Source: Conchocele bisecta (lineage: Eukaryota; Mollusca; Bivalvia; Lucinida; Thyasiridae). From it: 64,000 nucleotides of DNA. Positions 21,913-34,990 of this stretch are shown in pieces. The stretch is from positions 11,559,043 to 11,623,042 of the forward strand of contig CM055267.1 in the NCBI GenBank assembly GCA_029237695.1. The letters run 5' to 3'. The notes under the pieces are model-generated. The model saw only the letters and a list, made by a program, of their open reading frames with translations, ran no database searches and was not told the DNA's origin. Each line of letters starts with the position of its first letter. Position 1 is the first letter of the stretch. The position numbers were made by a program, and so were the translations under genes.

Positions 21913-23589
21913 CTAGATGGCCGCGGCCTGCATGTCGCGCCTTGTGGCGAGGCATGGACACTAACAAAAAAGATATAGTATAACGAAAAACTTTAACCAA
22001 AAAACTTAAGCAAAAACTTTAACCGGACACACGTACGTACGTACGACAAATTGCCGACTATATCGCGCTTTCCGCAAGCGGGCGCGAAAAAAACTTTAAC
22101 CAAAAACTTCAAAGTAATTTGACCTTGACATTGGGAACAGGGGCCGCACGGGAGGGCAGAATGAAAATATAGATGATGATAAACACCCATGTGAAGTTTC
22201 AAGGTAATGGGCAAAGGAGTTGCAGAGATATAGTATAACGAACAAATTTAACCAAAAAACATAACCAAAAACTTTAACCAAAAAACTTAAACCAAAAACT
22301 TTTAACCAAAAAACTTAACCAAAAACTTCAAAGTAATTTGACCTTGACATTGGGCACAGGGGCCGCACAGGAGGGGGGTAGAATGAAAATATAGATGATG
22401 ATAAACACCCATGTGAAATTTTCAAGGTAATGGGCAAAGCAGTTGCAGAGATATAGTATGACGAAAAACTTTAACCAAAAAACTTAACCAAAACTTTAAC
22501 CAAAAAACTTAACCAAAAAATTAACCAAAAAACAAAACTTAACCAAAAAACAAAACTTAACCAAAAAACTTAACCAAAAAACTTAACCAAAAACTTCAAA
22601 GTCATTTGACCTTGACATTGGGCACAGGGGCCGCACGGGAGGGGGGTAGAATGAAAATATAGATGATGATAAACACCCATATGAAGTTTCAAGGTAATGG
22701 GCAAAGCAGTTGCAGAAATATAGTATAACGAAAAACTTTAACCAAAAAACTTAACCAAAAACTTTTAATAAAAAACCAAAAAACTTAACCAAAAAACTTC
22801 AAAGTAATTTGACCTTGACATTGGGCACAGGGGCCGCCCAGGGGAGGGGGGTGGGGTAGAATGAAAATATAGATGATGATAAACACCCATATGAAGTTTC
22901 AAGGTAATGGGCAAAGCAGTTGCAGAGATATGTATTAACGAAAAACTTTAAACCAAAAAACTTAACCAAAAAACTTAACTAACCTTTAACCAAAAAAACT
23001 TAACCAAAAACTTCAAAGTAATTTGACCTTGACATTGGGCATAGGGGCCGCACGGGAGGGGGGTAGAATGAAAATATAGACGATGATAAACACCCATGTG
23101 AAGTTTCAAGGTAATGGGCAAAGTAGTTGCAGAGATATAGTATAACGAACAAATTTAACCAAAAAACATAACCAAAAACTTTAACCAAAAAACTTAAACC
23201 AAAAACTTTTAACCAAAAAACTTAACCAAAAACTTTAACCAAAAAAACTTAACCAAAAACTTCAAAGTAATTTGACCTTGACATTGGGCATAGGGGCCGC
23301 ACGGGAGGGGGGTAGAATGAAAATATAGACGATGATAAACACCCATGTGAAGTTTCAAGGTAATGGGCAAAGTAGTTGCAGAGATATAGTATAACGAAAA
23401 ACTTTAACCAAAAACTTTAACCAAAAAACTTAACCAAAAACTTTAACGAAAGAACTTAACCAAAAACTTTAACCAAAAAACTTAACCAAACAACTTTAAC
23501 CGGACACACGTACGTCGTACGTACGTACGTACATACGTACGTACGCCAAAGTGCCGACTATATCGCGCTTTCCGCAAGCGGGTGCGACA
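21913..23589 (+). mobile_element. Pearl-like element, family A variant, nested inside family C
   Basis: Head CTAGATGGCCGCGGCCTGCA. Six core units of about 200-270 bases carry TTTGACCTTGACATTGGGCA, GATGATAAACACCCATG and runs of (A)AACTTTAACCAAA. An ACGT/CGTA microsatellite (about 23500-23546) leads to CGCGCTTTCCGCAAGCGGGT and GCGACA. Family C core text resumes at once (AAAACCTTAACCAAGGGG), and no target duplication is apparent. The (AAACTTAACC)n runs vary in number between units. Confidence 0.75.
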
Positions 23590-24892
23590 AAAACCTTAAC
23601 CAAGGGGAATTAAGTAAGTAATTTAAGGTTAAATGTAGATCAAGGTCAAATATAGGCCAGGGGTGGTTGATGTACATCACTAGGAGATGAAGTTGTCCAA
23701 GTATGGTTGGTGTAGGGCCAGGAGTATTCCATCTACAAGCTTGACTAAAAACCTTACCCAAGGGGAAATAACTAAGTAATTCAAGGTTAAAAGTAGGTCA
23801 AGGTCAAATATAGGTCAGGGATTATTGATGTACATCACTAGGAGATGAAGTTGTCCAAGTATGGTTGGTGTAGGGCAATGAGTATTATATCTACAAGCTT
23901 GACTAAAAACCTTAACCAAAGAGAATTAAGTAAGTAATTCAAGAGGAAATGTAGGTCAAGGTCAAATATAGATCAGGGGTTAGTGATGTACATCACTATG
24001 ACAAAAGGTTGTCCAAGTATGGTGTCTGTATGCACAATAGTATTCCATGTACAAGCTTGAGTAAAAAGCTTAACCAAGGTCGAATAAAAACCTTAACCAA
24101 GGGGAATTAACTAAGTAATTCAAGGTTAAATGTAGGTGAAGGTCAAATATAGGTCAGTGGTTGTTGATGTACATCACTAGGAGATGAAGTTGTCCAAGTA
24201 TGGTTGGTGTAGGGCCAGGAGTATTCCATCTACAAGCTTGACTAAAAACGTTAACCAAGGGGAATTAAGTAGTAATTCAAGAGGAAATGTAGGTCAAGGT
24301 CAAATATAGATCAGGGGTTTGGTTGTTGATGTACATCACTAGGAGATGAAGTTGTCCCAAGTATGGTGGGTGTAGCCAGTAGTATTCCATATAGAAGGTT
24401 GACTAAAAACCAAACCTTAACCAAAATGAATTAAGTAAGTAATTGAAGAGGAAATGTAGGTCAAGGTCAAATATAGATCAGGGGTTATTGATGTACATAC
24501 CTGTGAGAAAAGGTTGTCGAAGTATGGTGTCTGGATGCACAATAGTATTCAATGTACAAGCTTGAAAAAAAACCTTAACCAAGGTTGACTAAAAACCTTA
24601 ACCAAGGGGAATTAAGTAATTCAAGAGGAAATGTAGGTCAAGGTCAAGTATGGTGGGTGTAGGGCCAGTAGTATTGCATATACAAGCTTGACTAAAAACC
24701 TTAACCAAGGTTGACTAAAAACCTTAACCAAGGGGGAATTAACCAAGTAATTCAAGAGGAAATGTAGGTGAAGGTCAAATATAGATCAGGGGTTATTGAT
24801 GTACATCACTAGGAGATGAAGTTGTCCAAGTATGGTGGGTGTAGGGCCAGTAGTATTCCATATACAAGCTTGACTAAAAACCTTAACCAAGG
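23590..24892 (+). repeat. Family C tandem array, continuing
   Basis: Units of about 157-181 bp carry AGGTCAAGGTCAAATATAG, GATGTACATCACTAGGAGAT and AAGCTTGACTAAAAACC. The last unit runs into the family C tail at 24893. Confidence 0.8.
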
Positions 24893-26908
24893 CGTGACTG
24901 TGACGCCGACGCCGAAGCCGACGCAGGGGTGACAACATAAGCTCTACTTATTCTTCGAATAGTCGAGCTAAAAAACACTGAGCCTGTTGGTCACAAGATG
25001 TAAACAGAGTTTCCGTGGCCAAATAATGTAAACAATATTGGGTGATATGACGAGGTTGGTCCCACAACATCCAAACGAATAGTGAAAGTAGGAAAGACTG
25101 GCTGGGATTCGATTAAATTATACAGTAAAACTATTTGGTGTCTTTTAACCTAAACATGGAGCAACAGAAAAGGCGGCATCAATCTACATCAACACCGTTA
25201 GGGACATGGAACTAATTTAGAGAGCAACACATTAAAGGACAGGTACCAGCATATTCAATAATTTTAGGGAGAACTATTTTAAGTTTTAGCAGCGCACCTG
25301 GCGTCATAATGGTTGTTCCCATGGCGTGGCTTAGCGTCGCTAACAAAGCGCATAGCAAAACAGCGATGCAAAAGTTAATAATGAAACTCCGGATGTCACT
25401 AACAATGAAGCATCAAGCCACTTAGAATGTAATCAACACAAATGTATTGAAACAGTACGAATGAATAAAGCATCAAGCCACATACATAGAAATGTAATAA
25501 GACGGATAGAACTTAGAATGTCATCAGCCAACAAGCATCAAGCCACATATAATTGTAATAAGACGGATAAGCCAAATATAATTATGGCGGATATTACCTT
25601 CCATAGGCGCTAAATTAAATGGCGTACGTGGCAATTGACATTTACATTCCAACAAGATTTTCACAGTGTGTAATCGATCGTATTTCCTCTCCACCATATG
25701 GAACCCGACGCGAGAAACACAAATTAAATAAATTGTTTGTTTCTGAATCAAGGTGGGGGATCACGTTGTTTCCGAACGGCATGACGTCATGTAGATATGT
25801 TTACAGTATCTTTAATATCTTGCTAATGGAATGACATATTTTTATGATCTATACCGTAGCAAATGCGGTACACGTTGCCCTTTATTGTATAGGCGGCTTT
25901 AATCTCATAATTGTGTCGTTTTGACGAAGAATCAGTTACCGTAAATGTAAACAAGAGCTGTAGGAGAACAGCATAGCTCGACTACGAGGGTTGTCGATGT
26001 ACACATAGTTTGACAAACAAGGTGGCCGCAGCCTGCATAAAAACCTTAAACAAGGTTGACTAAAAACCTGAACCAAGGGAAATTAAGTAAGTAATTCAAG
26101 GTTAAATGTAGGTCAATGTCAGATATAGGTCAGGGGTTATTGATGTACATCACTAGGAGATGAAGTTGTCCAAGTATGGTTGGTGTAGGGCCAGGAGTAT
26201 TCCATCTACAAGCTTGACTAAAAACGTTAACCAAGGGGAATTAAGTAAGTAATTCAAGAGGAAATGTAGGTCAAGGTCAAATATAGATCAGGGGTTGTTG
26301 ATGTACATCACTAGGAGATGAAGTTGTCCAAGTATGGTGGGTGTAGGGCCAGTAGTATTACATATAGAAGGTTGACTAAAAACCTTAACCAAAATGAATT
26401 AAGTAAGTAATTGAAGAGGAAATGTAGGTCAAGGTCAAATATAGATCAGGGGTTATTGATGTACATACCTATGAGAAAAGGTTGTCGAAGTATGGTGTCT
26501 GGATGCACAATAGTATTCAATGTAAAAGCTTGAAAAAAAAACCTTAACCAAGGTTGACTAAAAACCATAACCAAGGGGAATTAAGTAATTCAAGAGGAAA
26601 TGTAGGTCAAGGTCAAATATAGATGAGGGGTTATTGATGTGCATCACTAGAAGTGAAGTTGGCCAAGTATGGTGGGTGTAGGGCCAGTAGTATTGCATAT
26701 CAAGCTTGACTAAAAACCTTAACCAAGGTTGACTAAAAAACCTAACCAAGGGGAATTAACCAAGTAATTCAAGAGGAAATGTAGGTGAAGGTCAAATATA
26801 GATCAGGGGTTATTGATGTACATCACTAGGAGATGAAGTTGTCCAAGTATGGTGGGTGTAGGGCCAGTAGTATTCCATATACAAGCTTGACTAAAAACCT
26901 TAACCAAG
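24893..26908 (+). repeat. Segmental tandem triplication, unit 1 (2016 bp)
   Basis: Composition: family C tail (GACGCCGACGCCGAAGCCGA ... TTCGAATAGTCGAGCTA), repeat D text (GGAGCAACAGAAAAGGCGGC at about 25159 to TTACCTTCCATA), a unique ~330-bp piece, then a new family C head (25951) and core. The same anchors recur 2016 and then 2034 bases later. Copies differ by few substitutions and small indels, so the duplication is recent or an assembly artefact. No gene within; repeated - strand frames are shadows. Confidence 0.9.
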
Positions 26909-28942
26909 GCGTGACTGTGACGCCGACGCCGAAGCCGACGCAGGGGTGACAACATAAGCTCTACTTATTCTTCGAATAGTCGAGCTAAAAAACACTGAGC
27001 CTGTTGGTCACAAGATGTAAACAGAGTTTCCGTGGCCAAATAATGTAAACAATATTGGGTGATATGACGAGGTTGGTCCCACAACATCCAAACGAATAGT
27101 GAAAGTAGGAAAGACTGGCTGGGATTCGATTAAATTATACAGTAAAACTATTTGGTGTCTTTTAACCTAAACATGGAGCAACAGAAAAGGCGGCATCAAT
27201 CTACATCAACACCGTTAGGGACATGGAACTAATTTAGAGAGCAACACATTGTAGGACAGGTACCAGCATATTCAATAATTTTAGGGAGAACTATTTTAAG
27301 TTTTAGCAGCGCACCTGGCGTCATAATGGTTGTTCCCATGGCGTGGCTTAGCGTCGCTAACAAAGCGCATAGCAAAACAGCGATGCAAAAGTTAATAATG
27401 AAACTCCGGATGTCACTAACAATGAAGCATCAAGCCACTTAGAATGTAATCAACACAAATGTATTGAAACAGTACGAATGAATAAAGCATCAAGCCACAT
27501 ACATAGAAATGTAATAAGACGGATAGAACTTAGAATGTCATCAGCCAACAAGCATCAAGCCACATATAATTGTAATAAGACGGATAAGCCAAATATAATT
27601 ATGGCGGATATTACCTTCCATAGGCGCTAAATTAAATGGCGTACGTGGCAATTGACATTTACATTCCAACAAGATTTTCACAGTGTGTAATCGATCGTAT
27701 TTCCTCTCCACCATATGGAACCCGACGCGAGAAACACAAATTAAATTGTTTGTTTCTGAATCAAGGTGGGGGATCACGTTGTTTCCGAACGGCATGACGT
27801 CATGTTTTTTAGATATGTTTACAGTATATTTTCTTTAATATCTTGCTAATGGAATGACATATTTTTATGATCTATACCGTAGCAAATGCGGTACACGTTG
27901 CCCTTTATTGTATAGGCGGCTTTAATCTCATAATTGTGTCGTTTTGACGAAGAATCAGTTACCGTAAATGTAAACAAGAGCTGTAGGAGAACAGCATAGC
28001 TCGACTACGAGGGTTGTCGATGTACACATAGTTTGACAAACAAGGTGGCCGCAGACCTCCCCAGCATGATAAAAACCTTAAACAAGGTTGACTAAAAACT
28101 GAACCAAGGGAAATTAAGTAAGTAATTCAAGGTTAAATGTAGGTCAATGTCAGATATAGGTCAGGGGTTATTGATGTACATCACTAGGAGATGAAGTTGT
28201 CCAAGTATGGTTGGTGTAGGGCCAGGAGTATTCCATCTACAAGCTTGACTAAAAACGTTAACCAAGGGGAATTAAGTAAGTAATTCAAGAGGAAATGTAG
28301 GTCAAGGTCAAATATAGATCAGGGGTTGTTGATGTACATCACTAGGAGATGAAGTTGTCCAAGTATGGTGGGTGTAGGGCCAGTAGTATTACATATAGAA
28401 GGTTGACTAAAAACCTTAACCAAAATGAATTAAGTAAGTAATTGAAGAGGAAATGTAGGTCAAGGTCAAATATAGATCAGGGGTTATTGATGTACATACC
28501 TATGAGAAAAGGTTGTCGAAGTATGGTGTCTGGATGCACAATAGTATTCAATGTAAAAGCTTGAAAAAAAAACCTTAACCAAGGTTGACTAAAAACCTTA
28601 ACCAAGGGGAATTAAGTAATTCAAGAGGAAATGTAGGTCAAGGTCAAATATAGATGAGGGGTTATTGATGTGCATCACTAGAAGATGAAGTTGGCCAAGT
28701 ATGGTGGGTGTAGGGCCAGTAGTATTGCATATACAAGCTTGACTAAAAACCTTAACCAAGGTTGACTAAAAACCTTAACCAAGGGGAATTAACCAAGTAA
28801 TTCAAGAGGAAATGTAGGTGAAGGTCAAATATAGATCAGGGGTTATTGATGTACATCACTAGGAGATGAAGTTGTCCAAGTATGGTGGGTGTAGGGCCAG
28901 TAGTATTCCATATACAAGCTTGACTAAAAACCTTAACCAAGG
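26909..28942 (+). repeat. Segmental tandem triplication, unit 2 (2034 bp)
   Basis: Same content as unit 1, for example the family C head at 27973. Small differences include a TTTTTT insertion near 27805 and GACCTCCCCAGCATG near 28054. Confidence 0.9.
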
Positions 28943-30180
28943 CGTGACTGTGACGCCGACGCCGAAGCCGACGCAGGGGTGACAACATAAGCTCTACTTA
29001 TTCTTCGAATAGTCGAGCTAAAAAACACTGAGCCTGTTGGTCACAAGATGTAAACAGAGTTTCCGTGGCCAAATAATGTAAACAATATTGGGTGATATGA
29101 CGAGGTTGGTCCCACAACATCCAAACGAATAGTGAAAGTAGGAAAGACTGGCTGGGATTCGATTAAATTATACAGTAAAACTATTTGGTGTCTTTTAACC
29201 TAAACATGGAGCAACAGAAAAGGCGGCATCAATCTACATCAACACCGTTAGGGACATGGAACTAATTTAGAGAGCAACACATTGTAGGACAGGTACCAGC
29301 ATATTCAATAATTTTAGGGAGAACTATTTTAAGTTTTAGCAGCGCACCTGGCGTCATAATGGTTGTTCCCATGGCGTGGCTTAGCGTCGCTAACAAAGCG
29401 CATAGCAAAACAGCGATGCAAAAGTTAATAATGAAACTCCGGATGTCACTAACAATGAAGCATCAAGCCACTTAGAATGTAATCAACACAAATGCATTGA
29501 AACAGTACGAATGAATAAAGCATCAAGCCACATACATAGAAATGTAATAAGACGGATAGAACTTAGAATGTCATCAGCCAGCAAGCATCAAGCCACATAT
29601 AATTGTAATAAGACGGATAAGCCAAATATAATTATGGCGGATATTACCTTCCATAGGCGCTAAATTAAATGGCGTACGTGGCAATTGACATTTACATTCC
29701 AACAAGATTTTCAGTGTGTAATCGATCGTATTTCCTCTCCACCATATGGAACCCGACGCGAGAAACACAAATTAAATTGTTTGTTTCTGAATCAAGGTGG
29801 GGGATCACGTTGTTTCCGAACGGCATGACGTCATGTTTTTTAGATATGTTTACAGTATATTTTCTTTAATATCTTGCTAATGGAATGACATATTTTTATG
29901 ATCTATACCGTAGCAAATGCGGTACACGTTGCCCTTTATTGTATAGGCGGCTTTAATCTCATAATTGTGTCGTTTTGACGAAGAATCAGTTACCGTAAAT
30001 GTAAACAAGAGCTGTAGGAGAACAGCATAGCTCGACTACGAGGGTTGTCGATGTACACATAGTTTGACAAACAAGGTGGCCGCAGCCTGCATAAAAACGT
30101 TAAACAAGGTTGACTAAAAACCTTAACCAAAGGAAATTAAGTAAGTAATTCAAGGTTAAATGTAGGTCAATGTCAGATAT
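28943..30180 (+). repeat. Segmental tandem triplication, unit 3 (partial)
   Basis: Repeats the tail, repeat D, unique piece and head order to about 30180. Beyond that the family C core diverges from units 1 and 2 and becomes a longer array. Confidence 0.85.
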
Positions 30181-32279
30181 AGGTCAGGGGTTATTGATGT
30201 ACATCACTAGGAGATGAAGTTTTCCAAGTATGGTTGCTGTAGGCCCAGGAGTATTCCATATACAAGCTTGACTAAAAACCTTAACCAAGGGAAATTAACT
30301 AAGTAATTCAAGGTTAAATGTAGGTCAAGGTCAAACATAGGTCAGGGATTATTGATGTACATCACTAGGAGATGAAATTGTCCAAGTATGGTTGCTGTAG
30401 GCCCAGGAGTATTCCATCTACAAGCTTGACTAAAAACCGTAACCAAGGTTGACTAAAAACCTTAACCAAGGGGAATTAACTAAGTAATTCAAGGTTAAAT
30501 GTAGGTCAAGGTGAAATATAGGTCAGGGGTTGTTGATGTACATGACTAGGAGATGAAGTTGTCCAAGTATGGTTGGTGTAGGGCCAGGAGTATTCCATCT
30601 ACAAGCTTGACTAAAAACCTTAACCAAGGGGAATTAAGTAAGTAATTCAAGAGGAAATGTAGGTCAAGGTCAAATATAGATCAGGGGTTATTGATGTACA
30701 TCCCTATGAGAAAAGGTTGTCCAAGTATGGTGTCTGTATGCACAATAGTATTCCATGTACAAGCTTGACTAAAAACCTTACAAAAGGTCGACTAAAAACC
30801 TTAACCAAGGGGAATTAAGTAAGTAATTCAAGAGGAAATGTAGGTCAAGGTCAAATATAGATCAGGGGTTATTAATGTACATCACTAGGATATGAAGTTG
30901 TCCAAGTATGGTGGGTGTAGGGCCAGTAGTATTCCATATACAAGCTTGACTAAAAACCTTAACCAAGGGGAATTAAGTAAGTAATTCAAGAGGAAATGTA
31001 GGTCAAGGTCAAATATAGATCAGAGGTTATTGATGTACATCCCTATGAGAAAAGGTTGTCCAAGTATGGTGTCTGTATGCACAATAGTATTCCATGTACA
31101 AGCTTGACTAAAAACCTTACAAAAGGTCGACTAAAAACCTTAACCAAGGGGAATTAAGTAAGTAATTCAAGAGGAAATGTAGGTCAAGGTCAAATATAGA
31201 TTAGGCGTTATTGATGTACATCCCTATGAGAAAAGGTTGTCCAAGTATGGCGTCTGTATGCACAATAGTATTCCATGTACAAACTTGACTAAAAACCTTA
31301 ACCAAGGTTGACTAAAAACCTTAACCAAGGGGAATTAACTAAGTAATTCAAGAGGAAATGTAGGTCAAGGTCAAATATAGATTAGGCGTTATTGATGTAC
31401 ATCCCTATGAGAAAAGGTTGTCCAAGTATGGCGTCTGTATGCACAATAGTATTCCATGTACAAGCTTGACTAAAAACCTTAACCATGGTTGACTAAAAAC
31501 CTTAACCAAGGGGAATTAACTAAGTAATTCAAGAGGAAATGTAGGTCAAGGTCAAATATAGATCAGGGGTTATTGATGTACATCACTAGGAGAAAAGGTT
31601 GTCCAAGTATGGCGTCTGTATGCACAATAGTATGCCATGTACAAGCTTGACTAAAAACCTTAACCAAGGTTGACTAAAAACCTTAACCAAGGGGAATTAA
31701 CTAAGTAATTCAAGAGGAAATGTAGGTCAAGGTCAAATATAGATCAGGGGTTATTGATGTACATCACTAGGAGAAAAGGTTGTCCAAGTATGGCGTCTGT
31801 ATGCACAATAGTATTCCATGTACAAGCTTGACTAAAAACCTTAACCATGGTTGACTAAAAACCTTAACCAAGGGGAATTAACTAAGTAATTCAAGAGGAA
31901 ATGTAGGTCAAGGTCAAATATAGATCAGGGGTTATTGATGTACATCACTAGGAGAAAAGGTTGTCCAAGTATGGCGTCTGTATGCACAATAGTATTCCAT
32001 GTACAAGCTTGACTAAAAACCTTAACCAAGGTTGACTAAAAACCTTAACCAAGGGGAATTAACTAAGTAATTCAAGAGGAAATGTAGGTCAAGGTCAAAT
32101 ATAGATCAGGGGTTATTGATGTACATCACTAGGAGATGAAGTTTTCCAAGTATGGTGAGTGTAGGGCCAGTAGTATTCCATATACAAGGTTGACTAAAAA
32201 CCTTAACCAAGGCGTGACGGTGACGCCGACGCCGGGGTGACAACATAAGCTCTAACTATTCTTCGAATAGTCGAGCTAA
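30005..32279 (+). mobile_element. Pearl-like element, family C, long copy
   Basis: The head starts at 30005. About twelve core units follow with period 157-181; the longer form carries an extra TTGACTAAAAACCTTAACCA block. Units at about 31200-32100 are nearly identical to each other. The element closes with GACGCCGACGCCGGGGTGAC and TTCGAATAGTCGAGCTA. TAGCTCGACTA in the head and TAGTCGAGCTA in the tail form a short terminal inversion. No coding capacity. Confidence 0.8.
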
Positions 32280-32629
32280 ATAAAAACTAGAGCATGTGAA
32301 TGTAAGAAATAAACGGTACTCGATTCTTTGTGAAATTTATAAGTGATTGTAAAGCACTTTCACAGCACCTATAAAAGACATATGCTATCGTATTTGGTGC
32401 TCTACATATCAAAATCTGTCCGTTTTTTAAGGAAGATTTTAATGAAAATCTACTGTAAAACTTACGTCACGTCGGAAAATCTGGTTTGGAAACCACGTGA
32501 TCACACACCTTGTGAATGTGTGAATTGTTTGCCCGGTATAACAGTTTCCCCAATGACTATGGGCTAGGTTCGACATTTCATTCCATGTCGCATCGCCGGT
32601 TTTCTGTGATAATACTGTCAGCAATTAAA
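32280..32629. other. No gene seen
   Basis: Unique-looking DNA between a family C tail and a family A tail remnant. Confidence 0.5.
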
Positions 32630-32695
32630 AATACGGACGGACGCCATTGTGATCACTATGTCTCGCTTTCCGCAAGCTTGACAAAACATTATAAT
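32630..32695 (+). mobile_element. Family A tail remnant
   Basis: ACGGACGGACGCCATTGTGA followed by TCACTATGTCTCGCTTTCCG and CAAGC, without head or core. Confidence 0.6.
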
Positions 32696-32835
32696 CGACC
32701 ATGACGACGACACAGTTACTGTGAGAGGCCAACAACAGCAATGGAATAGCACCAACAAATGCCACCGACGTCATCCACAACGACCAGTAATGATATGTAA
32801 TACTATGTAGTATGTACACATGTATATGATGGTAA

Positions 32836-34011
32836 ACTGGAAATGTGGCCTGTCAGCACACGAACGCCCCCGCTGGCAGCCAAACAAAACGAGGCACGTT
32901 TGAAAACACAGAGAAGCATGGATTTGTCACAGCATGAAAGCAGACAATCAGAGCAATGGGTGTGTGAAATATCAAGCAGATCCATGCTAGGAAACAGACA
33001 TTATAAGACACTTACACAAGTTTTGAAAGCACCAGGTATGTGACCTTGACCCTGGGCTTAGGGGGGGGGGGGGCGGGGGGGGGGGGTTGGGGGGGGGCAG
33101 GACGATCGTGGATTTTTCACAGAAAACAGAAATTATAAGACAATTACCCAAGCGTTAAGGTCTCAAATGCATCAATTATGTGACATTGACTCTGGGCTTG
33201 GGCGGGGGGGGGGGGTGGGGGGATGATCGTGAATATTTGTCACAGGGTGGTAGAGGATCATTAGAGCAATGTGTGTGTGAAATATCAAGCAGATCCGTGC
33301 AAGGAAACAGAAATTATAATACATTTACTCGAGTGTTGAGCTTTTGATTGCACGAAGTATGTGACCTTGAACCTGGGCTTAGCGGGGCGGGACGATCGTG
33401 GATGTGTTACAGGGCGGTAGAGGACCATTAAAGTAATGCATGTGTGAATCATCAAGCAGATCCAATGAAGGAAACAGACATCATAAGACATTTACCCGAG
33501 CGTTAAGGTTTTGAATGCACCAAGTATGTGACTTTGACCCTGGGGGTGGGACGATAGTGGATTTGTGACAGGGTGGTAGAGGACCATTAAAGCAATGCGT
33601 GTGTGAGATATCAAGCAGATGAGTGCAAGGAAACAGAAATTATAATACATTTAACGGAGTGTTAAGATTTCGAACAAGTACATGACCTTGACCCTGGGCT
33701 TAGCGGAGCGGGACGATCGTGGATTTGTCACAGGGTGGTAGAGGACCATTAGAGCAATGTGTGTGTAAAATATCAAGCAGATCCGTACAAGGAAACAGAA
33801 ATTATAAGACATTTATCCGAACGTTAAGGTTTCAAATGCACCAAGTATGTGACCTTGACCCTGGACATGGCAGGGGCGATCGTGGATTTGTCGCAGGGCA
33901 GTAGAGGACCATAAGAGCAACGTGCATGTTAAATATCAAGCAGATCAGTGTAAGGAATTATAAGTCATTTACCCTGAGCTTAGAGTGAGACCATTCAGTG
34001 GCGGGGGCATA
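32836..34011 (+). mobile_element. Pearl-like element, family B (copy 3)
   Basis: The head is ACTGGAAATGTGGCCTGTCA with GCCCCCGCTGGCAGCC. About six core units of 140-170 bp carry GTGACCTTGACCCTGGGCTT and GATCGTGGATTTGTCACAGG. The tail is ACCATTCAGTGGCGGGGGCA. Two G-rich tracts (33061-33101 and about 33201-33221) interrupt the units and could form G-quadruplexes. No gene. Confidence 0.75.
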
Positions 34012-34990
34012 ATGAAAAACATGTTCTGTGATCTCATTTATTTGCTTCCCATCAACATAAGCAATGACAGCTCAATTGTCCACAATTCACGATAGATGAT
34101 TAATTCCATCAATATTTGCACTTATGCTGGAATCAGAAACAATTACATGTACATGTATGTAAAATACTGTTCTTTATATTGCAGTTGCTGGACAAGCTGG
34201 AAACATCACAAGTTGGGAGTGATCCTGTCCTGATATGATGCCTTCTTCACGTGGCTGCAACATAAATCAAAAACATGTTTTATATGCATCTTACATGTTC
34301 CCCAATATAGATGTATCCCCGTCTGAAATTTTGACAAAATAGGGTATCCTGGTCTGTGTGTTGACAAAATAAGCTGACAAAATGTAGTGACTATGGAATT
34401 GCGTACTGTGGAATTGCGTTCTACGTACGTACATGCATAGAAAGCATGCGAGTTGGAACCGTGTTCTATGTACGTACATGTATGCGCAAAACTCAATTTC
34501 ATCACATCGTGAAAAAGCCGACATTGCGATTTCGCAGTCAAGCGATTTGGTATCGCGTTTTCGTGATCTTTTGTATAGGTCGACAATGCGATGCAGGACC
34601 AATAACGTATCGATATATGTTTTTTTTCTCCAATAAAGATGTATTGGCAGCACATTAGAATCGTCTCCCAAGACGATTATCATGTTTTGTCAAATTATGT
34701 TTTTGTTGTCAAGAAACACTGATGTTTGTCCACATTTGTTCTATTTCTTAATAAAAACATGTTTTGGCAGCACATGACAATCATCTCCTAAGACAATGTG
34801 TATGTTTCCTGTTAGGGACATGTGACAACCTCGCGTTTTCGCGATTTCTCGCATAGGTTGAGATCGCGAAAACGTGAGATTCTATCATATTCAATCTCGC
34901 ATTTTCGCAACCTCGCCGCGCTATCTCGTGTTTTTTCTTCGCGATCTCACATGCATGTTGGAAGTACCGAGATAGTCACCCTAAGCTACA
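34012..34990. other. No gene seen; GC-palindromic low-complexity segments
   Basis: 34500-34620 and 34830-34970 carry repeated TCGCGTTTTCGCGATTT-like text in both orientations, for example TCGCGTTTTCGCGA near 34831 and TCGCGAAAACG near 34863. Overlapping - strand frames (34206-34683) are not convincing as genes. Confidence 0.55.

Noticed and set aside
21414..24892. CRISPR-like arrays
   Set aside because: Repeats are long, contiguous and degenerate without unique spacers, and the DNA is clearly animal.
34206..34683. Overlapping 130-149 codon frames on the - strand
   Set aside because: Two frames are open over the same AT-rich, partly palindromic DNA, with high Cys/His/Thr content and no domain or splice structure.
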